A stretch of DNA of 64,000 nucleotides from Serratia inhibens (GTDB lineage Bacteria > Pseudomonadota > Gammaproteobacteria > Enterobacterales > Enterobacteriaceae). The translations under genes were made by a program, and so were the position numbers. The stretch spans positions 124,001 to 188,000 of the forward strand of contig NZ_QYYG01000006.1 of assembly GCF_003591175.1 (NCBI RefSeq), written 5' to 3'. This document shows positions 1 to 9,859 of the stretch, in pieces; position 1 is the first letter of the stretch; every line of letters starts with the position of its first letter. The notes below the pieces were generated by a model. The model searched no databases. It saw nothing but the letters and a program-made list of their open reading frames with translations, and was not told where the DNA came from.

Positions 1-1
1 T

Positions 2-646
2 CCGGTGAATATCCAGCACTGGGAAAAACAGGACGGCGGCAGCATCATTCCGTTCTTCTCCTCGCTGGAAGCGTTGCAGAAAGCCGTCGAAGATGAACAG
101 CCGTTTATCGCCATGCCGGCGCGGGTATTGTTTGAGATTACCGAAGGTGCGGATCTGTTCCTTAACCCGAAAGCCGAGTACGGCAAAGAGTTCTACCCCG
201 AGGAAGTCGCGATGCTGCTGGCTACCGGCGGCGTAGCCAAGCCTGCGGAACGCTACATCGACAAAGATACCCAGATCCTGCTGGGCCAGCCGGAAGAATA
301 TCCGTCCGCGATGGTGGATGCGTTGACCACGCTGTTCAGCCAGCGCAAACCGGTACGCCGCGCGTTTTTGGCGCTGATGCATGATCAGGCGGTGGATGAA
401 AAGCCTAACCTGCTGGTGGGGCTGGAGGTGGATGGCGATCAAGGGGATATCGAAGCCTTGATCAACGAAGCCGGCAGCGTGGCCAGCGAAACGGCGCCCA
501 ACGACGAACCGGTGGATTTTTGTCTGGTGTCGGAAAAAGAGCGTGGGGTCAGCCATTATCTGATCACCCATACTCAACCTTTCTATCAGCGCCGTTGGGG
601 CAGTTGGTTGCGTAACATCATTCCCTCCACAGACAAAACGCAGTAA
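2..646 (+). CDS. sseB: SseB family protein, 5'-truncated by window edge
   Basis: Open frame entering from the left edge and ending at TAA 644-646; about 214 residues are visible. The C-terminal motif around LITHTQPFYQRRWGSWLRN and the acidic middle part match the enterobacterial SseB (enhanced serine sensitivity) family, which is about 258 residues in E. coli, so roughly 45 N-terminal residues lie outside the window. The GTG at position 5 is probably an internal valine. In E. coli sseB lies near yfhM, as here. The biochemical role of SseB is not well defined. Identification is good; the start is not visible. Confidence 0.85.
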   Translation, partial: PVNIQHWEKQDGGSIIPFFSSLEALQKAVEDEQPFIAMPARVLFEITEGADLFLNPKAEYGKEFYPEEVAMLLATGGVAKPAERYIDKDTQILLGQPEEYPSAMVDALTTLFSQRKPVRRAFLALMHDQAVDEKPNLLVGLEVDGDQGDIEALINEAGSVASETAPNDEPVDFCLVSEKERGVSHYLITHTQPFYQRRWGSWLRNIIPSTDKTQ

Positions 647-657
647 CCCTTCTGTTG

Positions 658-1446
658 CTACCGTGCGGCGTGCAGCCCGCCGGTAGCGCTCAACAACAAT
701 AAATCCATCAGCATCACCAGATTCGATTCGAACGAGGTTATCTCACCGGCATCGACCGCCGCGTCACTGGCGTCGTCGTACAACGGAAAGTGGATATCCG
801 CCAGCGGCGCTAACGGGTTGATGGAGGCACGGGTAAAAGCCACCACTTGCATGCCGATGTTGCGCGCGATGCGCGTCTTGTCCAGCACTTGCTCGGTCTT
901 CCCGCTGCGTGAAATCACGATCAGCACCCGGTATTTAGGCGCGTTGTTGAGGAAAATACCGCGGCTGTCGCCGCCGCCGGAGACAAAGGCGCTTTTACCG
1001 AGGATCTGCAGCTTCTTTTCCAGATATTCGGCAAACAGGTGCGAAAAGCCGGTGCCGTACAGGTAAAAACTTTCTTCCTGCTGCAACAGGTCGCTGAATG
1101 CGGCGATTTTCTCCGCGCTGACATAAGCAAAGGTTCGCTGATAGTTGGCGATAAACTGTTGAAACGCCGCCGGCAGATTGCCGGGCGAAGGGGAGGCGAG
1201 CGCCAGCGTCGGATTATCGCTCAGCAGCTGTTTGATGGTGAACAGCAGCTCGCTGTAGCCGCTGAACCCCAGTTTATGACATAAGCGCATCACGGTAGCG
1301 GTGGAGACAAAGGTTTCACGCGCCAGCTCGCGCACGGTGAGTTTACCCACTTGCAGGGCATGGTCGGCGATAAAGGCCAGCACCCGGTATTCGGCGCGGG
1401 TGAGATCCTCGCCGCGTTGCAGCAAAGAAGCCAGACGGTTATCCAA
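658..1446 (-). CDS. RpiR/MurR-family transcriptional regulator (HTH + SIS domain)
   Basis: Last gene of the leftward PTS/GH4 cluster. The N-terminal HTH (LTVRELARETFVSTATVMRL) is followed by an SIS sugar-phosphate-binding domain (YGTGFSHLFAEYLEKKL, VLIVISRSGKTEQV). The frame is open to an ATG at 1575, but the extra N-terminus is low-complexity and runs through the preceding terminator. I choose TTG at 1446 because a perfect GGAGG lies 8 nt upstream; this gives 262 residues, near the usual family length. The SIS domain probably senses a sugar phosphate made by the adjacent PTS and hydrolase, so it is most likely the local regulator. Activator or repressor mode cannot be told. Confidence 0.82.
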   Translation of the reverse strand: MDNRLASLLQRGEDLTRAEYRVLAFIADHALQVGKLTVRELARETFVSTATVMRLCHKLGFSGYSELLFTIKQLLSDNPTLALASPSPGNLPAAFQQFIANYQRTFAYVSAEKIAAFSDLLQQEESFYLYGTGFSHLFAEYLEKKLQILGKSAFVSGGGDSRGIFLNNAPKYRVLIVISRSGKTEQVLDKTRIARNIGMQVVAFTRASINPLAPLADIHFPLYDDASDAAVDAGEITSFESNLVMLMDLLLLSATGGLHAAR

Positions 1447-1508
1447 GAAATGTGCCTCCGGTGGCAAGCGTTGCCTTATCCTAGGGGGCGCAGGGCGGCG
1501 ATTCAATG

Positions 1509-1541
1509 CAAAAGAGAGCGGCCAGCCCCGAAAGGCCGGCC
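1509..1541 (-). terminator. Rho-independent terminator after the GH4 gene
   Basis: On the minus strand a 9-bp stem GGCCGGCCT/GGGCTGGCC (one G-U plus a closing U-G pair) closes a TTCG tetraloop and is followed by GCTCTCTTTT. It lies between the GH4 stop (1577) and the regulator start (1446), so the regulator is probably expressed by read-through or from its own promoter. Confidence 0.75.
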
Positions 1542-1576
1542 GGGTACTGCAGAAGATGACGGCAACCAGGCACAAA

Positions 1577-2935
1577 TTATTGCGCGATGCCTTCTTTATA
1601 GGCTTGCTCCAACTGCGGCCAATAATCCTGATTGGCGGCTATCATATCGTCCAAAATCGCTTTGGCATGCTGCATGGTAGGCACGGTGCGGTTGAGAGTG
1701 AACGCTTGCAGCGCCTTCTCGTAGCTGCCTTCCAGCGTAGCTTCCACCAGCAGTTGTTCGCAGGCCAGTTGTTGTTCAATCAGCCCCTTGTAGAACAGCG
1801 GGATTTTACCGACCGTCACCGCTTCCGGGCCGTTAGCCGTGATGTAGGCCGGCACTTCCACCATGGCATCGTAAGGCAGGTTGGCGATGGCACCGCGATT
1901 TTCAACGATCACCAAATGACGCTGACGCAGATCAAAGGCCAGAGAGCGCGCCACGTCGACAATAAACGAGCCGTGCACGCCAACGTGGAAAGCATCGGGC
2001 AAAATGCCGGTTCGTTTGTACTCGGCCGCTGCGGCAAACAGCTTTTTCTCGCGCCCGTCCATCACTTCGTTGGCGCGGGTATAGTCCGGGTTTTGATGTT
2101 CCACGATCTGATTTGGCATCAGGTAATACTGCATATAAGGGTTCGGCAGGTATTCCGGGAAGTGATCCATCAGCGGCTTGATGTTGCGCCAGGTTTTGAC
2201 CCAGGAAGGATCCGAATGCTGCGGATCGGTGGCTGCCGCATCTTCGGTCAGCAGGCCAAACCTGGCGATGTGTTCGCGCAACTGCGGCAGGCGATCGACG
2301 CCGTCGACCAGCACCTGAGTGAACCAGCCAAAGTGGTTCAAACCAAAGTAATTTACGGTCACCGCTTCGCGATCGACCCCCAGTACCGCCGCTATGTTGC
2401 GCATCGCCGCCACCGGCATGTCGCAGATGTTCAGCACCCGCGCCTGCGGACGCAGACGACGCACCCCTTCGGCCACGATCGCCGCCGGATTGGAGTAGTT
2501 GACGATCCAGGCGTTGTCTGCATAGCGCTCGACCAGATCGATCAGTTCGACCATCGGCAGAATGGTGCGAAGCCCGTACGCCAGCCCGCCGGGCCCGCAG
2601 GTTTCCTGGCCCACCACGCCGTGGCGCAGCGGAATTTTCTCATCCTGTTCGCGCATTTTGTACTGACCGACGCGCATTTGCGCGAACACGAAGTGGGCGT
2701 GGCTGAATGCCACTTCCGGGTCGGTGGTGACCGTCAGTTTGATGCTCTGGCTGTGATCGCGGATCACCTTCTCTACCACCGGGGCGATGATGTCCTGCCG
2801 CTCGCCGTCAATGTCGTACAGGCGGATCTCCGCCAGCGGAAAATCAGCGAGACGTACCATCAGGCTTTTGACGATGCCCGGCGTGTAAGTGCTGCCGCCA
2901 CCGGCAATGGCGAGAATGAACGGGGGTTTGGTCAT
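1577..2935 (-). CDS. GH4 6-phospho-alpha-glucosidase
   Basis: 452-residue cytoplasmic NAD- and metal-dependent family 4 glycosidase. The N-terminal Rossmann motif is AGGGSTYTPG (residues 11-20), then ETCGPGG (about 111-117), NYSNPAA (146-152), CDMP (171-174) and NHFGW (200-204). The CDMP signature is the one known from 6-phospho-alpha-glucosidases (GlvA/MalH type), whereas phospho-beta-glucosidases carry CNIP/CNVP-like sequence there; this supports cleavage of a phosphorylated alpha-glucoside such as maltose-6-phosphate. The frame could start at 3043 inside the PTS gene, but ATG 2935 has AGGAGA upstream and gives the family N-terminus. It lies 13 nt after the PTS gene, so they form an operon. 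Confidence 0.9.
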   Translation of the reverse strand: MTKPPFILAIAGGGSTYTPGIVKSLMVRLADFPLAEIRLYDIDGERQDIIAPVVEKVIRDHSQSIKLTVTTDPEVAFSHAHFVFAQMRVGQYKMREQDEKIPLRHGVVGQETCGPGGLAYGLRTILPMVELIDLVERYADNAWIVNYSNPAAIVAEGVRRLRPQARVLNICDMPVAAMRNIAAVLGVDREAVTVNYFGLNHFGWFTQVLVDGVDRLPQLREHIARFGLLTEDAAATDPQHSDPSWVKTWRNIKPLMDHFPEYLPNPYMQYYLMPNQIVEHQNPDYTRANEVMDGREKKLFAAAAEYKRTGILPDAFHVGVHGSFIVDVARSLAFDLRQRHLVIVENRGAIANLPYDAMVEVPAYITANGPEAVTVGKIPLFYKGLIEQQLACEQLLVEATLEGSYEKALQAFTLNRTVPTMQHAKAILDDMIAANQDYWPQLEQAYKEGIAQ

Positions 2936-2948
2936 GGTAATTCTCCTG

Positions 2949-4514
2949 TTAAAGCGCGGTTTCGACCGCTTCACGCATTTTCTTGACGTGCAGCCCATAC
3001 ACCACCTGCACATTGTTGCCGGAGCGAATGACGCCCTTGGCACCGGTGGTTTTTAGCTGCTGCTCATTGATGGTTGAGATATCGCGAACCCTGACCCGCA
3101 GGCGGGTATAGCAGTTGTCCACCACTTCGATATTTTGTTTGCCCCCCAGCCCGGCGATGATAATCTGGCCGATGCTGTCACCCGCAACTGGCGGTGTGGC
3201 GGTGGGGGCTTTGCCTTGGTAGTCGGCTTTGGAATACAGCCGGGTTTCGGTTTCATCGCTCTCGCGACCGGGGGTTTTGAGATCGAACTTCAGGATCAGG
3301 AAACGGAACAGCAGGAAATACAGCGCCGCCATAATCAGCCCGACCAGGATGTACATCGGCCAGTTGGATTTTTCGATGCCGAGCGGCAGGTTATACAACA
3401 CGAAGTCGATCACCCCGTTGGCACCGATGGCATGCACGCCGAACAGGTAAAACAGCATCATGCCGACCCCGGCCAGCACCGCATGCACGCCGAACAGCAG
3501 CGGGGCGACGAACAGGAACGAAAACTCCAGCGGTTCGGTAACGCCGAGCAGGAACGAAGTGAAAGCCGCCGGGATCAGGATCGCCTTGGCGGCGTTTTTG
3601 CGTTCCGGTTTGGCAGTGACATACATCGCCAGCGCCGCGGCGGTCAGGCCAAACATTTTGCTGATGCCGCGTGCGTCCCACACCACAGTTGGGCTGAGTT
3701 GCTTCACGCTGTGGCAGGCCATTTCAGCGAAGTAGATATTGCGCGCACCCTGGTAAGCGGTGCCGCAAACCTCCTGCGTGCCGCCCAGTTCGGTGTACAG
3801 GAAAGGCGTATAGACCAGGTGATGCAGGCCGGTCGGGATTAAAATGCGCTCCAGAAAGCCGTAAACCAGCACGCCAAACGCACCGGCACCGTGAATCGCG
3901 TAGGCCAGATGGGTAATGCCCTGTTGGGCGTACGGCCACAGGTAACTGAGGGCAAAACCCAGCGCAATAGCCAGTGGGATCGCCAGAATGGTGACGAAGC
4001 AGTGGCCGGAATAGATCGCCATCACCCCGTTAAACTGCACACCGGAATAGCGGTTATAGAGATAGCCCGCTACGCCGCCGATCAGAATGCCGGCGAACAC
4101 GCCCATCTCCAGCACCTGCACGCCCAGCACCATGCCCTGGCCGGCCGCGCGCATCTGCTCTGCCGGCACCAGTTTGCCGTGCAGCTGCAGGGTGATGTTC
4201 ATGGCATTGATAAAAATGATAAAGGTCACCAGGCCGATCAGCGCCGCGTAGCCTTTGTCGCGCTGCGCCAGCCCAATGGGAATGCCGACGGCAAACACCA
4301 GCGCCAGGTTGGCCAGAATGGCGACGGCGGAACGGGAAACCAACTGACCAAAGTCTTGCACCAGCGGGTGATTCAGCAGGGGGATATAGCCCGCCAGATT
4401 GCCGTTGCCAAACAGGTTGCCGAGGGCGATAAACAGCCCGACGATCGGCAGAATCAATACCGGTCCGTACAGCGACTTGCCAAAATCCTGCAGCACGTTA
4501 ACTGCTCTGTTCAT
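2949..4514 (-). CDS. PTS alpha-glucoside-type EIICB permease
   Basis: 521-residue fused IIC-IIB component of the glucose/maltose PTS superfamily. Residues about 1-410 form a multi-span IIC domain, with the family motif GVTEPLEFSFLF. The C-terminal IIB domain carries the phosphorylation site NCYTRLR with Cys468. No IIA domain is present, so it probably takes phosphate from the general EIIA-Glc (Crr), as GlvC/MalX-type permeases do. It is the first gene of a leftward operon with the GH4 hydrolase 13 nt downstream: sugar is imported as its 6-phosphate and then hydrolysed. The exact sugar cannot be read; maltose or isomaltulose-like alpha-glucosides are likely. Confidence 0.9.
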   Translation of the reverse strand: MNRAVNVLQDFGKSLYGPVLILPIVGLFIALGNLFGNGNLAGYIPLLNHPLVQDFGQLVSRSAVAILANLALVFAVGIPIGLAQRDKGYAALIGLVTFIIFINAMNITLQLHGKLVPAEQMRAAGQGMVLGVQVLEMGVFAGILIGGVAGYLYNRYSGVQFNGVMAIYSGHCFVTILAIPLAIALGFALSYLWPYAQQGITHLAYAIHGAGAFGVLVYGFLERILIPTGLHHLVYTPFLYTELGGTQEVCGTAYQGARNIYFAEMACHSVKQLSPTVVWDARGISKMFGLTAAALAMYVTAKPERKNAAKAILIPAAFTSFLLGVTEPLEFSFLFVAPLLFGVHAVLAGVGMMLFYLFGVHAIGANGVIDFVLYNLPLGIEKSNWPMYILVGLIMAALYFLLFRFLILKFDLKTPGRESDETETRLYSKADYQGKAPTATPPVAGDSIGQIIIAGLGGKQNIEVVDNCYTRLRVRVRDISTINEQQLKTTGAKGVIRSGNNVQVVYGLHVKKMREAVETAL

Positions 4515-4604
4515 TGCATGCCCTCATTATTGCTATTCGTATCGGGGGTCAATCGGGTTGAATCTGATGCTAGCAGCGCTGCGGTTGCTTATCTATCTAT
4601 CTTA

Positions 4605-4619
4605 TTGTTTTAAAAACAA
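4605..4619. promoter_or_regulatory. Candidate operator palindrome of the PTS operon
   Basis: A 15-nt perfect inverted repeat, TTGTTTT-A-AAAACAA, lies about 90 nt upstream of the PTS start. A second 10-nt palindrome GTAACGTTAC lies at 4639-4648. Either could bind the RpiR-type regulator encoded at the end of the operon; this is inference from position and symmetry. Confidence 0.4.
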
Positions 4620-4652
4620 ATAACTCTAATGGTAACAAGTAACGTTACGCAG

Positions 4653-4668
4653 TGTGATCGGCGTAACA
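4653..4668 (-). promoter_or_regulatory. Candidate CRP site upstream of the PTS operon
   Basis: TGTGA-N6-TAACA matches the CRP consensus TGTGA-N6-TCACA at nine of ten half-site bases. It lies about 140 nt upstream of the PTS start, as expected for a catabolite-controlled sugar operon. No convincing -35/-10 pair could be fixed between this site and the gene. Confidence 0.5.
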
Positions 4669-4806
4669 GTTCCTTGCATAGCGATTCGTCATTAGGCCCG
4701 ACACAGATTGAAATGTTTCACGGCCCGGGGAGCAGCGCTGCTATTATTCATCCATATCCGGATAGTGCGCCGACGAGCCGCGCAAACGCTGCCAGGGAGT
4801 TAAACG

Positions 4807-7800
4807 ATGAAACCATGCCGTTCAGGGGCATTCGCATCAGGCAAGAAACTTTGTCAGGGGATCGCATTGGCGGGGGGCTTGCTGCTGCTGGCCGCCTGTG
4901 ATGATGGCGGTCAAAAAACAACCGCGGTGCCAGCCGATGGGCCGACGAACAGCGTTACTCAGGCGAAACGGCCGGATGCTGCCGCACTGGCGGTGCTGGC
5001 GAAACGCGACGCAGGCAAGCCGCTGACGTTGCTGGATGCTTCCGAACTGCAACTCGATGGCGCCAGCGCTATGGTGCTGACGTTTTCTCTGCCGCTGGAT
5101 CCGAACCAGGATTTCGCCGCGCGGGTGCACCTGGTCGACAGCGTCAGCGGTAAAATCGACGGTGCCTGGGAGCTGTCGGATAACCTGATGGAGCTGCGGT
5201 TGCGTCATCTGCAACCCAACCGCAAGCTGGTGCTGACCGTTGAAGGCGGCCTGAAAGCGGTCAACGGCGCCGAATTGGGCCAACAACAGCAACAAACCCT
5301 CGCCACCCGCGATATCAAACCCAGCGTCGGTTTTGCCGGCAAAGGCTCGCTGCTGCCGACCAAGCTGGCGCAGGGGTTACCGGTGATGGCGCTGAACGTC
5401 GACAACGTGGACGTTAACTTCTTCCGGGTGAAGGCCGATGCCTTACCGGCGTTCCTGGCCAACTGGGAATATCGCAACGCGCTTTCCAGCTGGGAGTCGG
5501 AAGAGCTGTTGAAAATGGCCGACCTGGTCTACAGCGGCCGTTTCGATCTCAACCCGCAACGCAACACCCGTGAACGCCTGCTGCTGCCGTTGAACGGCAT
5601 CGAGGCGTTGCAGCAGCCCGGCGTTTATTTGGCGGTGATGCAGCAAGCCGGTCATTACGGATACACCAATCCGGCGACCTTGTTCACTCTCAGCGATATC
5701 GGCGTTTCGCTGCACAGCTACCACGATCGTCTGGACATCTTTACCCAGGGGCTGGAAGGCGGCGCGGCGCTAAGCGCGGTTGAGCTGCGCCTGCTGGATG
5801 AAAAAGGCCAAACCCTGGCGCAGGGCACGACCGATAAACAAGGACATGCTCAACTGACGAAAAGCAGCAAGGCGCGTTTGTTGCTGGCCACCCAACAGGG
5901 CCAGACCAGCATGATAGATCTCTCGACGCCGGCACTGGATCTGGCCGAGTTTGATATCGCCGGGCCGGAAGGCTACAGCAAGCAGTTCTTCGCTTTTGGC
6001 CCGCGCGATCTGTATCGGCCGGGCGAAACGCTGATCGTCAACGGTTTGCTGCGCGATGCCGACGGCAAGCCGCTGCCGGCCCAACCGGTGAAGGTGGATA
6101 TCGTCAAGCCGGACGATCAGGTGGCTCGTAGCTTTGTCTGGCAGCCGCAGGATGGTCTGTATCAATACCGCTATCAAATCCCCGAGGGCGGGCCGACCGG
6201 CAACTGGTCGCTGCGCTTTAACCTGGGGGATAACCAGCCGCGGCTTTACGGCTTCAAGGTCGAGGATTTCCTGCCGGAGCGCATGGCGCTCGACATCACC
6301 GCACAGAAAACCCCGCTGCAACCCGACGCGCAACTGGTGTTTGACGTCACTGGCCGCTATCTGTACGGTGCGCCGGCTTCCGGCAATCGCCTGCAAGGGC
6401 AGGTGTTCCTGCGGCCCCAGCGTGAGGCGGTCGGCAGCCTGCCGGGCTATGAATTTGGTTCGGTGACGGAAGAAAGCCTGTCGCGCAACATGGACGAGTT
6501 CGATCAGGCGCTGGACAATGCGGGCAAGGCGCAGGTGGCGGTAGACAGCAGCTGGGCCGAGGTGAAATCCCCGCTGAAAGCGATCCTGCAGGCCAGCCTG
6601 CTGGAATCCGGCGGCCGTCCGGTAACGCGTCGCGCCGAACAGGCGATCTGGCCTGCCGATGCGCTGCCCGGCATTCGGCCGTTGTTCAACAAACAACAGA
6701 TTTACGACTACCGCAGCGACAGCTATCAGGCCCAACCGGTCGTGGATGAAAACACCCAGGCCGGCTTTGATATCGTTTACGCCAATGCCGCCGGCGAGAA
6801 GCTGGCGGCCAGCGGGCTAAAGGCCCGGCTGGTGCGCGAGCGCCGTGACTATTACTGGCAATGGTCGGAAGGGGAAGGCTGGCAGTCGCTGTATGACAAG
6901 AAAGATCTGCCGCTGGCGGAACAGACCCTGGATATTGCCGCCAACGGCAGCGCCAAGGTGAGTTTCCCGGTGGAATGGGGCGCGTATCGCATTGAAGTGG
7001 TGGATCCGCAGAGCAACCTGATCACCAGCCTGCGATTCTGGGCAGGTTACAGCTGGCAAGACAACACCAACGGCAGCGGTGCGGTGCGGCCGGACCAGGT
7101 GAAACTGAAGCTGGACAAGCCGGCCTATAAGCCGGGCGAAAAAGTAAAATTGCATATTGAAACGCCGGCCGCCGGCAAGGGGTATCTGCTGGTGGAATCC
7201 AGCGATGGACCTTTGTGGTGGCAGGAGCTGGAGGTGCCGGCCGGCGGTGCCGATGTCGAGGTGCCGATTAACCAGGACTGGAAGCGCCACGATCTGTATC
7301 TCAGCGCGCTGGTGATCCGCCCAGGCGACAAACAGCAGCAGTCGACGCCGAAGCGGGCAGTGGGTTTGTTGCATCTGCCGCTGGTGGATGAAGGGCGCAA
7401 ACTGGCGTTAACGCTGGATGCGCCGCAGCGCATGCGGCCGAATCAGACGCTGACGGTGAAGGTCAAGGCGGCCCATAGCGAAGGCAAACCGCCGCAGCAA
7501 ATCAACGTACTGCTCTCCGCCGTGGACAGCGGCATTCTCAATATCACCGACTACGCGACGCCGGACCCGTATCAGGCATTCTTTGGCCGCAAGCGCTACA
7601 GTGCCGACCAGTACGATGTCTACGGGCAGTTGATCGAGGGCAAAGGGCGCCTGGCCAATCTGCGTTACGGCGGTGACGGCGACGACGAAGATGCGCTGTC
7701 GCGCGGCGGTAAAAAACCTATTACCACGGTGACCATCGTGGCCCAACAGGCGCAGCCGGTTAAACTGGACGCCAATGGCGAGGGCGAGATCCAGATCGCC

Positions 7801-9798
7801 ATTCCGGATTTTAACGGCGAACTGCGGCTGATGGCGCAAGCGTGGAGCGACGAAGATTTCGGCAAGGCGGAGGCCAAAACCCAGGTCGCCGCACCGGTGG
7901 TCGCAGAGCTGGCGACGCCGCGTTTCCTGGCCGGGGGCGACAGCACCCAGTTGGCGCTGGACGTCAGCAATCTGTCCGGCCAGCCGCAAACGCTGACGGT
8001 GAAATTGGCCGCCGGCGGATTGGTGGCGCTGCAAGGTGCGGGTGAACAACAGGTCAGCCTGGCAAACGGCGAACGCACCACGCTGCAAATACCGGTGCAG
8101 GCGCTGGTGGGCTTTGGCCAGGGTGAGGTGGCGCTGAGGGTCAGTGGTCTGACGCTGCCGGGTGAAACGCTGAAAGATTATCAACATACCTGGAAGATTG
8201 GCGTGCGCCCGGCTTACCCGGCGCAAACCCGCCAGTTCGCCAGTGTGATCCGCGCCGGTGAAAGCTGGAGCCTGCCGGCAGATGCCGCCGCCGGCCTGGT
8301 GCCGGCAACCCTGGAGGGGCAATGGCTGTTAACCAGCCGGCCGCCGATTAATCTGGCGCGTTATATCAGCGAACTTTACGCCTATCCGTATGGTTGCCTG
8401 GAACAAACGACCAGCGGGCTTTATCCGTCGCTGTATACCAATCGGGCGCAACTGAGCGCATTGGGCATCAAAACCGGCAGTGATGAAAGCCGCCGCAGCA
8501 GCATCGATACCGGCATTGAGCATTTGCTCAGCATGCAGCGTTTTAACGGCGGTTTTGGCCTGTGGAACCGCGACAGTCAGGAAGAGTTCTGGCTGACCGC
8601 CTATGCCACAGACTTCCTGTTCCGCGCCAGCGAGCAGAATTACAGCGTACCGGCCGAGGCATTGACCGCGGCCAATAACCGCCTGCAGCGCTATTTACAG
8701 GACCGCAACCAGATCGACGTTGCCTATACCCCGTTCCCTGATCACACCCGTTTTGCGGTGCAAGCCTATGCCGGGTTGGTGTTGGCGCGTCAACAACAGG
8801 CACCGCTTGGCGCGTTGCGGCAGCTGTATGAACGCCGTGCCGACGCTCGCTCAGGCTTGCCGCTGGTGCAGCTTGGCGTCGCGCTGAAACTGATGGGGGA
8901 TATGCCGCGCGCCAACCAGGCGATCGAGCAAGGGCTGGCGACACAGCGCAACGCCAAAGATTATTGGCTGGAAGATTACGGCAGCCCGCTGCGCGACGAT
9001 GCGATGATTCTGGCGCTGCTGACCGAAAATAATCTGCTGCCGGCGGTACGCGACCAGCGCTTGCTGTCGCTGTCTGAACGGCTTAACGGTGAGCGTTATC
9101 TGTCCACGCAGGAGAGCAACGCGCTGTTCCTGGCTGCCCGTAACCTGATCGGCAGTGCTGAAACGCCGTGGCAGGCGCAAACGGCACAGGGCAAGGCGCT
9201 GTCCGGCAGCCAGGCACTGACGCAAAACCTGTCCGCCGAGCAGGCGGCCGCGGGGCTGCAACTCACCAATACCGGCAGCGGCACGCTGTACAGCCGCGCC
9301 GATCTGGTGGGTTACCCGGAGCAGGCGCCGCAGCCGCAGAGCAACGTGTTGAACATTCGCCGCGAATTCCTGGGATTGGACGGCAAACCTGTGGATCTGA
9401 CCCAGTTGAAAAGCGGACAGCTGATTCTGGTGCATCTGGATGTCTGGGGCGATAACGCGGTACCGGACGCGCTGGTGGTGGATTTGCTGCCGGCCGGTCT
9501 GGAGCTGGAAAATCAGAATCTGGGGGACAGCAGCGCCAGCCTGGGCGAAAGCGCCAGCAGCGTGACCGAACTGTTGCAGGATATGCAGCAGGCAGATATC
9601 AAACACCAGGAGTTCCGCGACGATCGCTACCTGGCGGCGGTGAATATCGACGGCTACCGTCATACCACGCTGCTGTATCTGGCGCGTGCGGTGACGCCGG
9701 GTGCCTATCTGGTGCCGGCTCCGCAGGTTGAGTCGATGTATGTGCCCGCCTGGCGCGCGTTGGGCACTACGCCGCCGCGACTTGAGATTGCCCGATGA
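4807..9798 (+). CDS. yfhM: Bacterial alpha-2-macroglobulin lipoprotein with intact thioester
   Basis: 1663 residues, close to the E. coli YfhM length. A lipoprotein signal ends at LLLLAAC (Cys31), so the protein should be membrane-anchored and face the periplasm. The hallmark thioester CLEQ is at residues 1197-1200 in the context YPYGCLEQTTSG, and the macroglobulin-type beta domains precede it. Family knowledge: bacterial A2Ms trap proteases that reach the periplasm through covalent thioester coupling. The peptidoglycan synthase gene pbpC follows at once, the conserved pairing taken to combine protease trapping with wall repair. The start ATG 4807 is supported by AGGGAG 6 nt upstream. Confidence 0.95.
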   Translation: MKPCRSGAFASGKKLCQGIALAGGLLLLAACDDGGQKTTAVPADGPTNSVTQAKRPDAAALAVLAKRDAGKPLTLLDASELQLDGASAMVLTFSLPLDPNQDFAARVHLVDSVSGKIDGAWELSDNLMELRLRHLQPNRKLVLTVEGGLKAVNGAELGQQQQQTLATRDIKPSVGFAGKGSLLPTKLAQGLPVMALNVDNVDVNFFRVKADALPAFLANWEYRNALSSWESEELLKMADLVYSGRFDLNPQRNTRERLLLPLNGIEALQQPGVYLAVMQQAGHYGYTNPATLFTLSDIGVSLHSYHDRLDIFTQGLEGGAALSAVELRLLDEKGQTLAQGTTDKQGHAQLTKSSKARLLLATQQGQTSMIDLSTPALDLAEFDIAGPEGYSKQFFAFGPRDLYRPGETLIVNGLLRDADGKPLPAQPVKVDIVKPDDQVARSFVWQPQDGLYQYRYQIPEGGPTGNWSLRFNLGDNQPRLYGFKVEDFLPERMALDITAQKTPLQPDAQLVFDVTGRYLYGAPASGNRLQGQVFLRPQREAVGSLPGYEFGSVTEESLSRNMDEFDQALDNAGKAQVAVDSSWAEVKSPLKAILQASLLESGGRPVTRRAEQAIWPADALPGIRPLFNKQQIYDYRSDSYQAQPVVDENTQAGFDIVYANAAGEKLAASGLKARLVRERRDYYWQWSEGEGWQSLYDKKDLPLAEQTLDIAANGSAKVSFPVEWGAYRIEVVDPQSNLITSLRFWAGYSWQDNTNGSGAVRPDQVKLKLDKPAYKPGEKVKLHIETPAAGKGYLLVESSDGPLWWQELEVPAGGADVEVPINQDWKRHDLYLSALVIRPGDKQQQSTPKRAVGLLHLPLVDEGRKLALTLDAPQRMRPNQTLTVKVKAAHSEGKPPQQINVLLSAVDSGILNITDYATPDPYQAFFGRKRYSADQYDVYGQLIEGKGRLANLRYGGDGDDEDALSRGGKKPITTVTIVAQQAQPVKLDANGEGEIQIAIPDFNGELRLMAQAWSDEDFGKAEAKTQVAAPVVAELATPRFLAGGDSTQLALDVSNLSGQPQTLTVKLAAGGLVALQGAGEQQVSLANGERTTLQIPVQALVGFGQGEVALRVSGLTLPGETLKDYQHTWKIGVRPAYPAQTRQFASVIRAGESWSLPADAAAGLVPATLEGQWLLTSRPPINLARYISELYAYPYGCLEQTTSGLYPSLYTNRAQLSALGIKTGSDESRRSSIDTGIEHLLSMQRFNGGFGLWNRDSQEEFWLTAYATDFLFRASEQNYSVPAEALTAANNRLQRYLQDRNQIDVAYTPFPDHTRFAVQAYAGLVLARQQQAPLGALRQLYERRADARSGLPLVQLGVALKLMGDMPRANQAIEQGLATQRNAKDYWLEDYGSPLRDDAMILALLTENNLLPAVRDQRLLSLSERLNGERYLSTQESNALFLAARNLIGSAETPWQAQTAQGKALSGSQALTQNLSAEQAAAGLQLTNTGSGTLYSRADLVGYPEQAPQPQSNVLNIRREFLGLDGKPVDLTQLKSGQLILVHLDVWGDNAVPDALVVDLLPAGLELENQNLGDSSASLGESASSVTELLQDMQQADIKHQEFRDDRYLAAVNIDGYRHTTLLYLARAVTPGAYLVPAPQVESMYVPAWRALGTTPPRLEIAR

Positions 9799-9859
9799 CC
9801 TACCCTGTCCCGCCCCGGTGGTTTAACCGGTGGCGGGGCAAGGGAGCGATGCTTTTCTT

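Noticed and set aside
1447-1575. N-terminal extension of the RpiR regulator to ATG 1575
   Set aside because: It crosses the GH4 terminator and lacks a ribosome-binding site, while TTG 1446 has a perfect one.
1301-2986. Long rightward reading frame (561 codons) over the GH4 gene
   Set aside because: It is the antisense shadow of a well-identified GC-rich gene, His/Arg/Gln-rich, without domain motifs.
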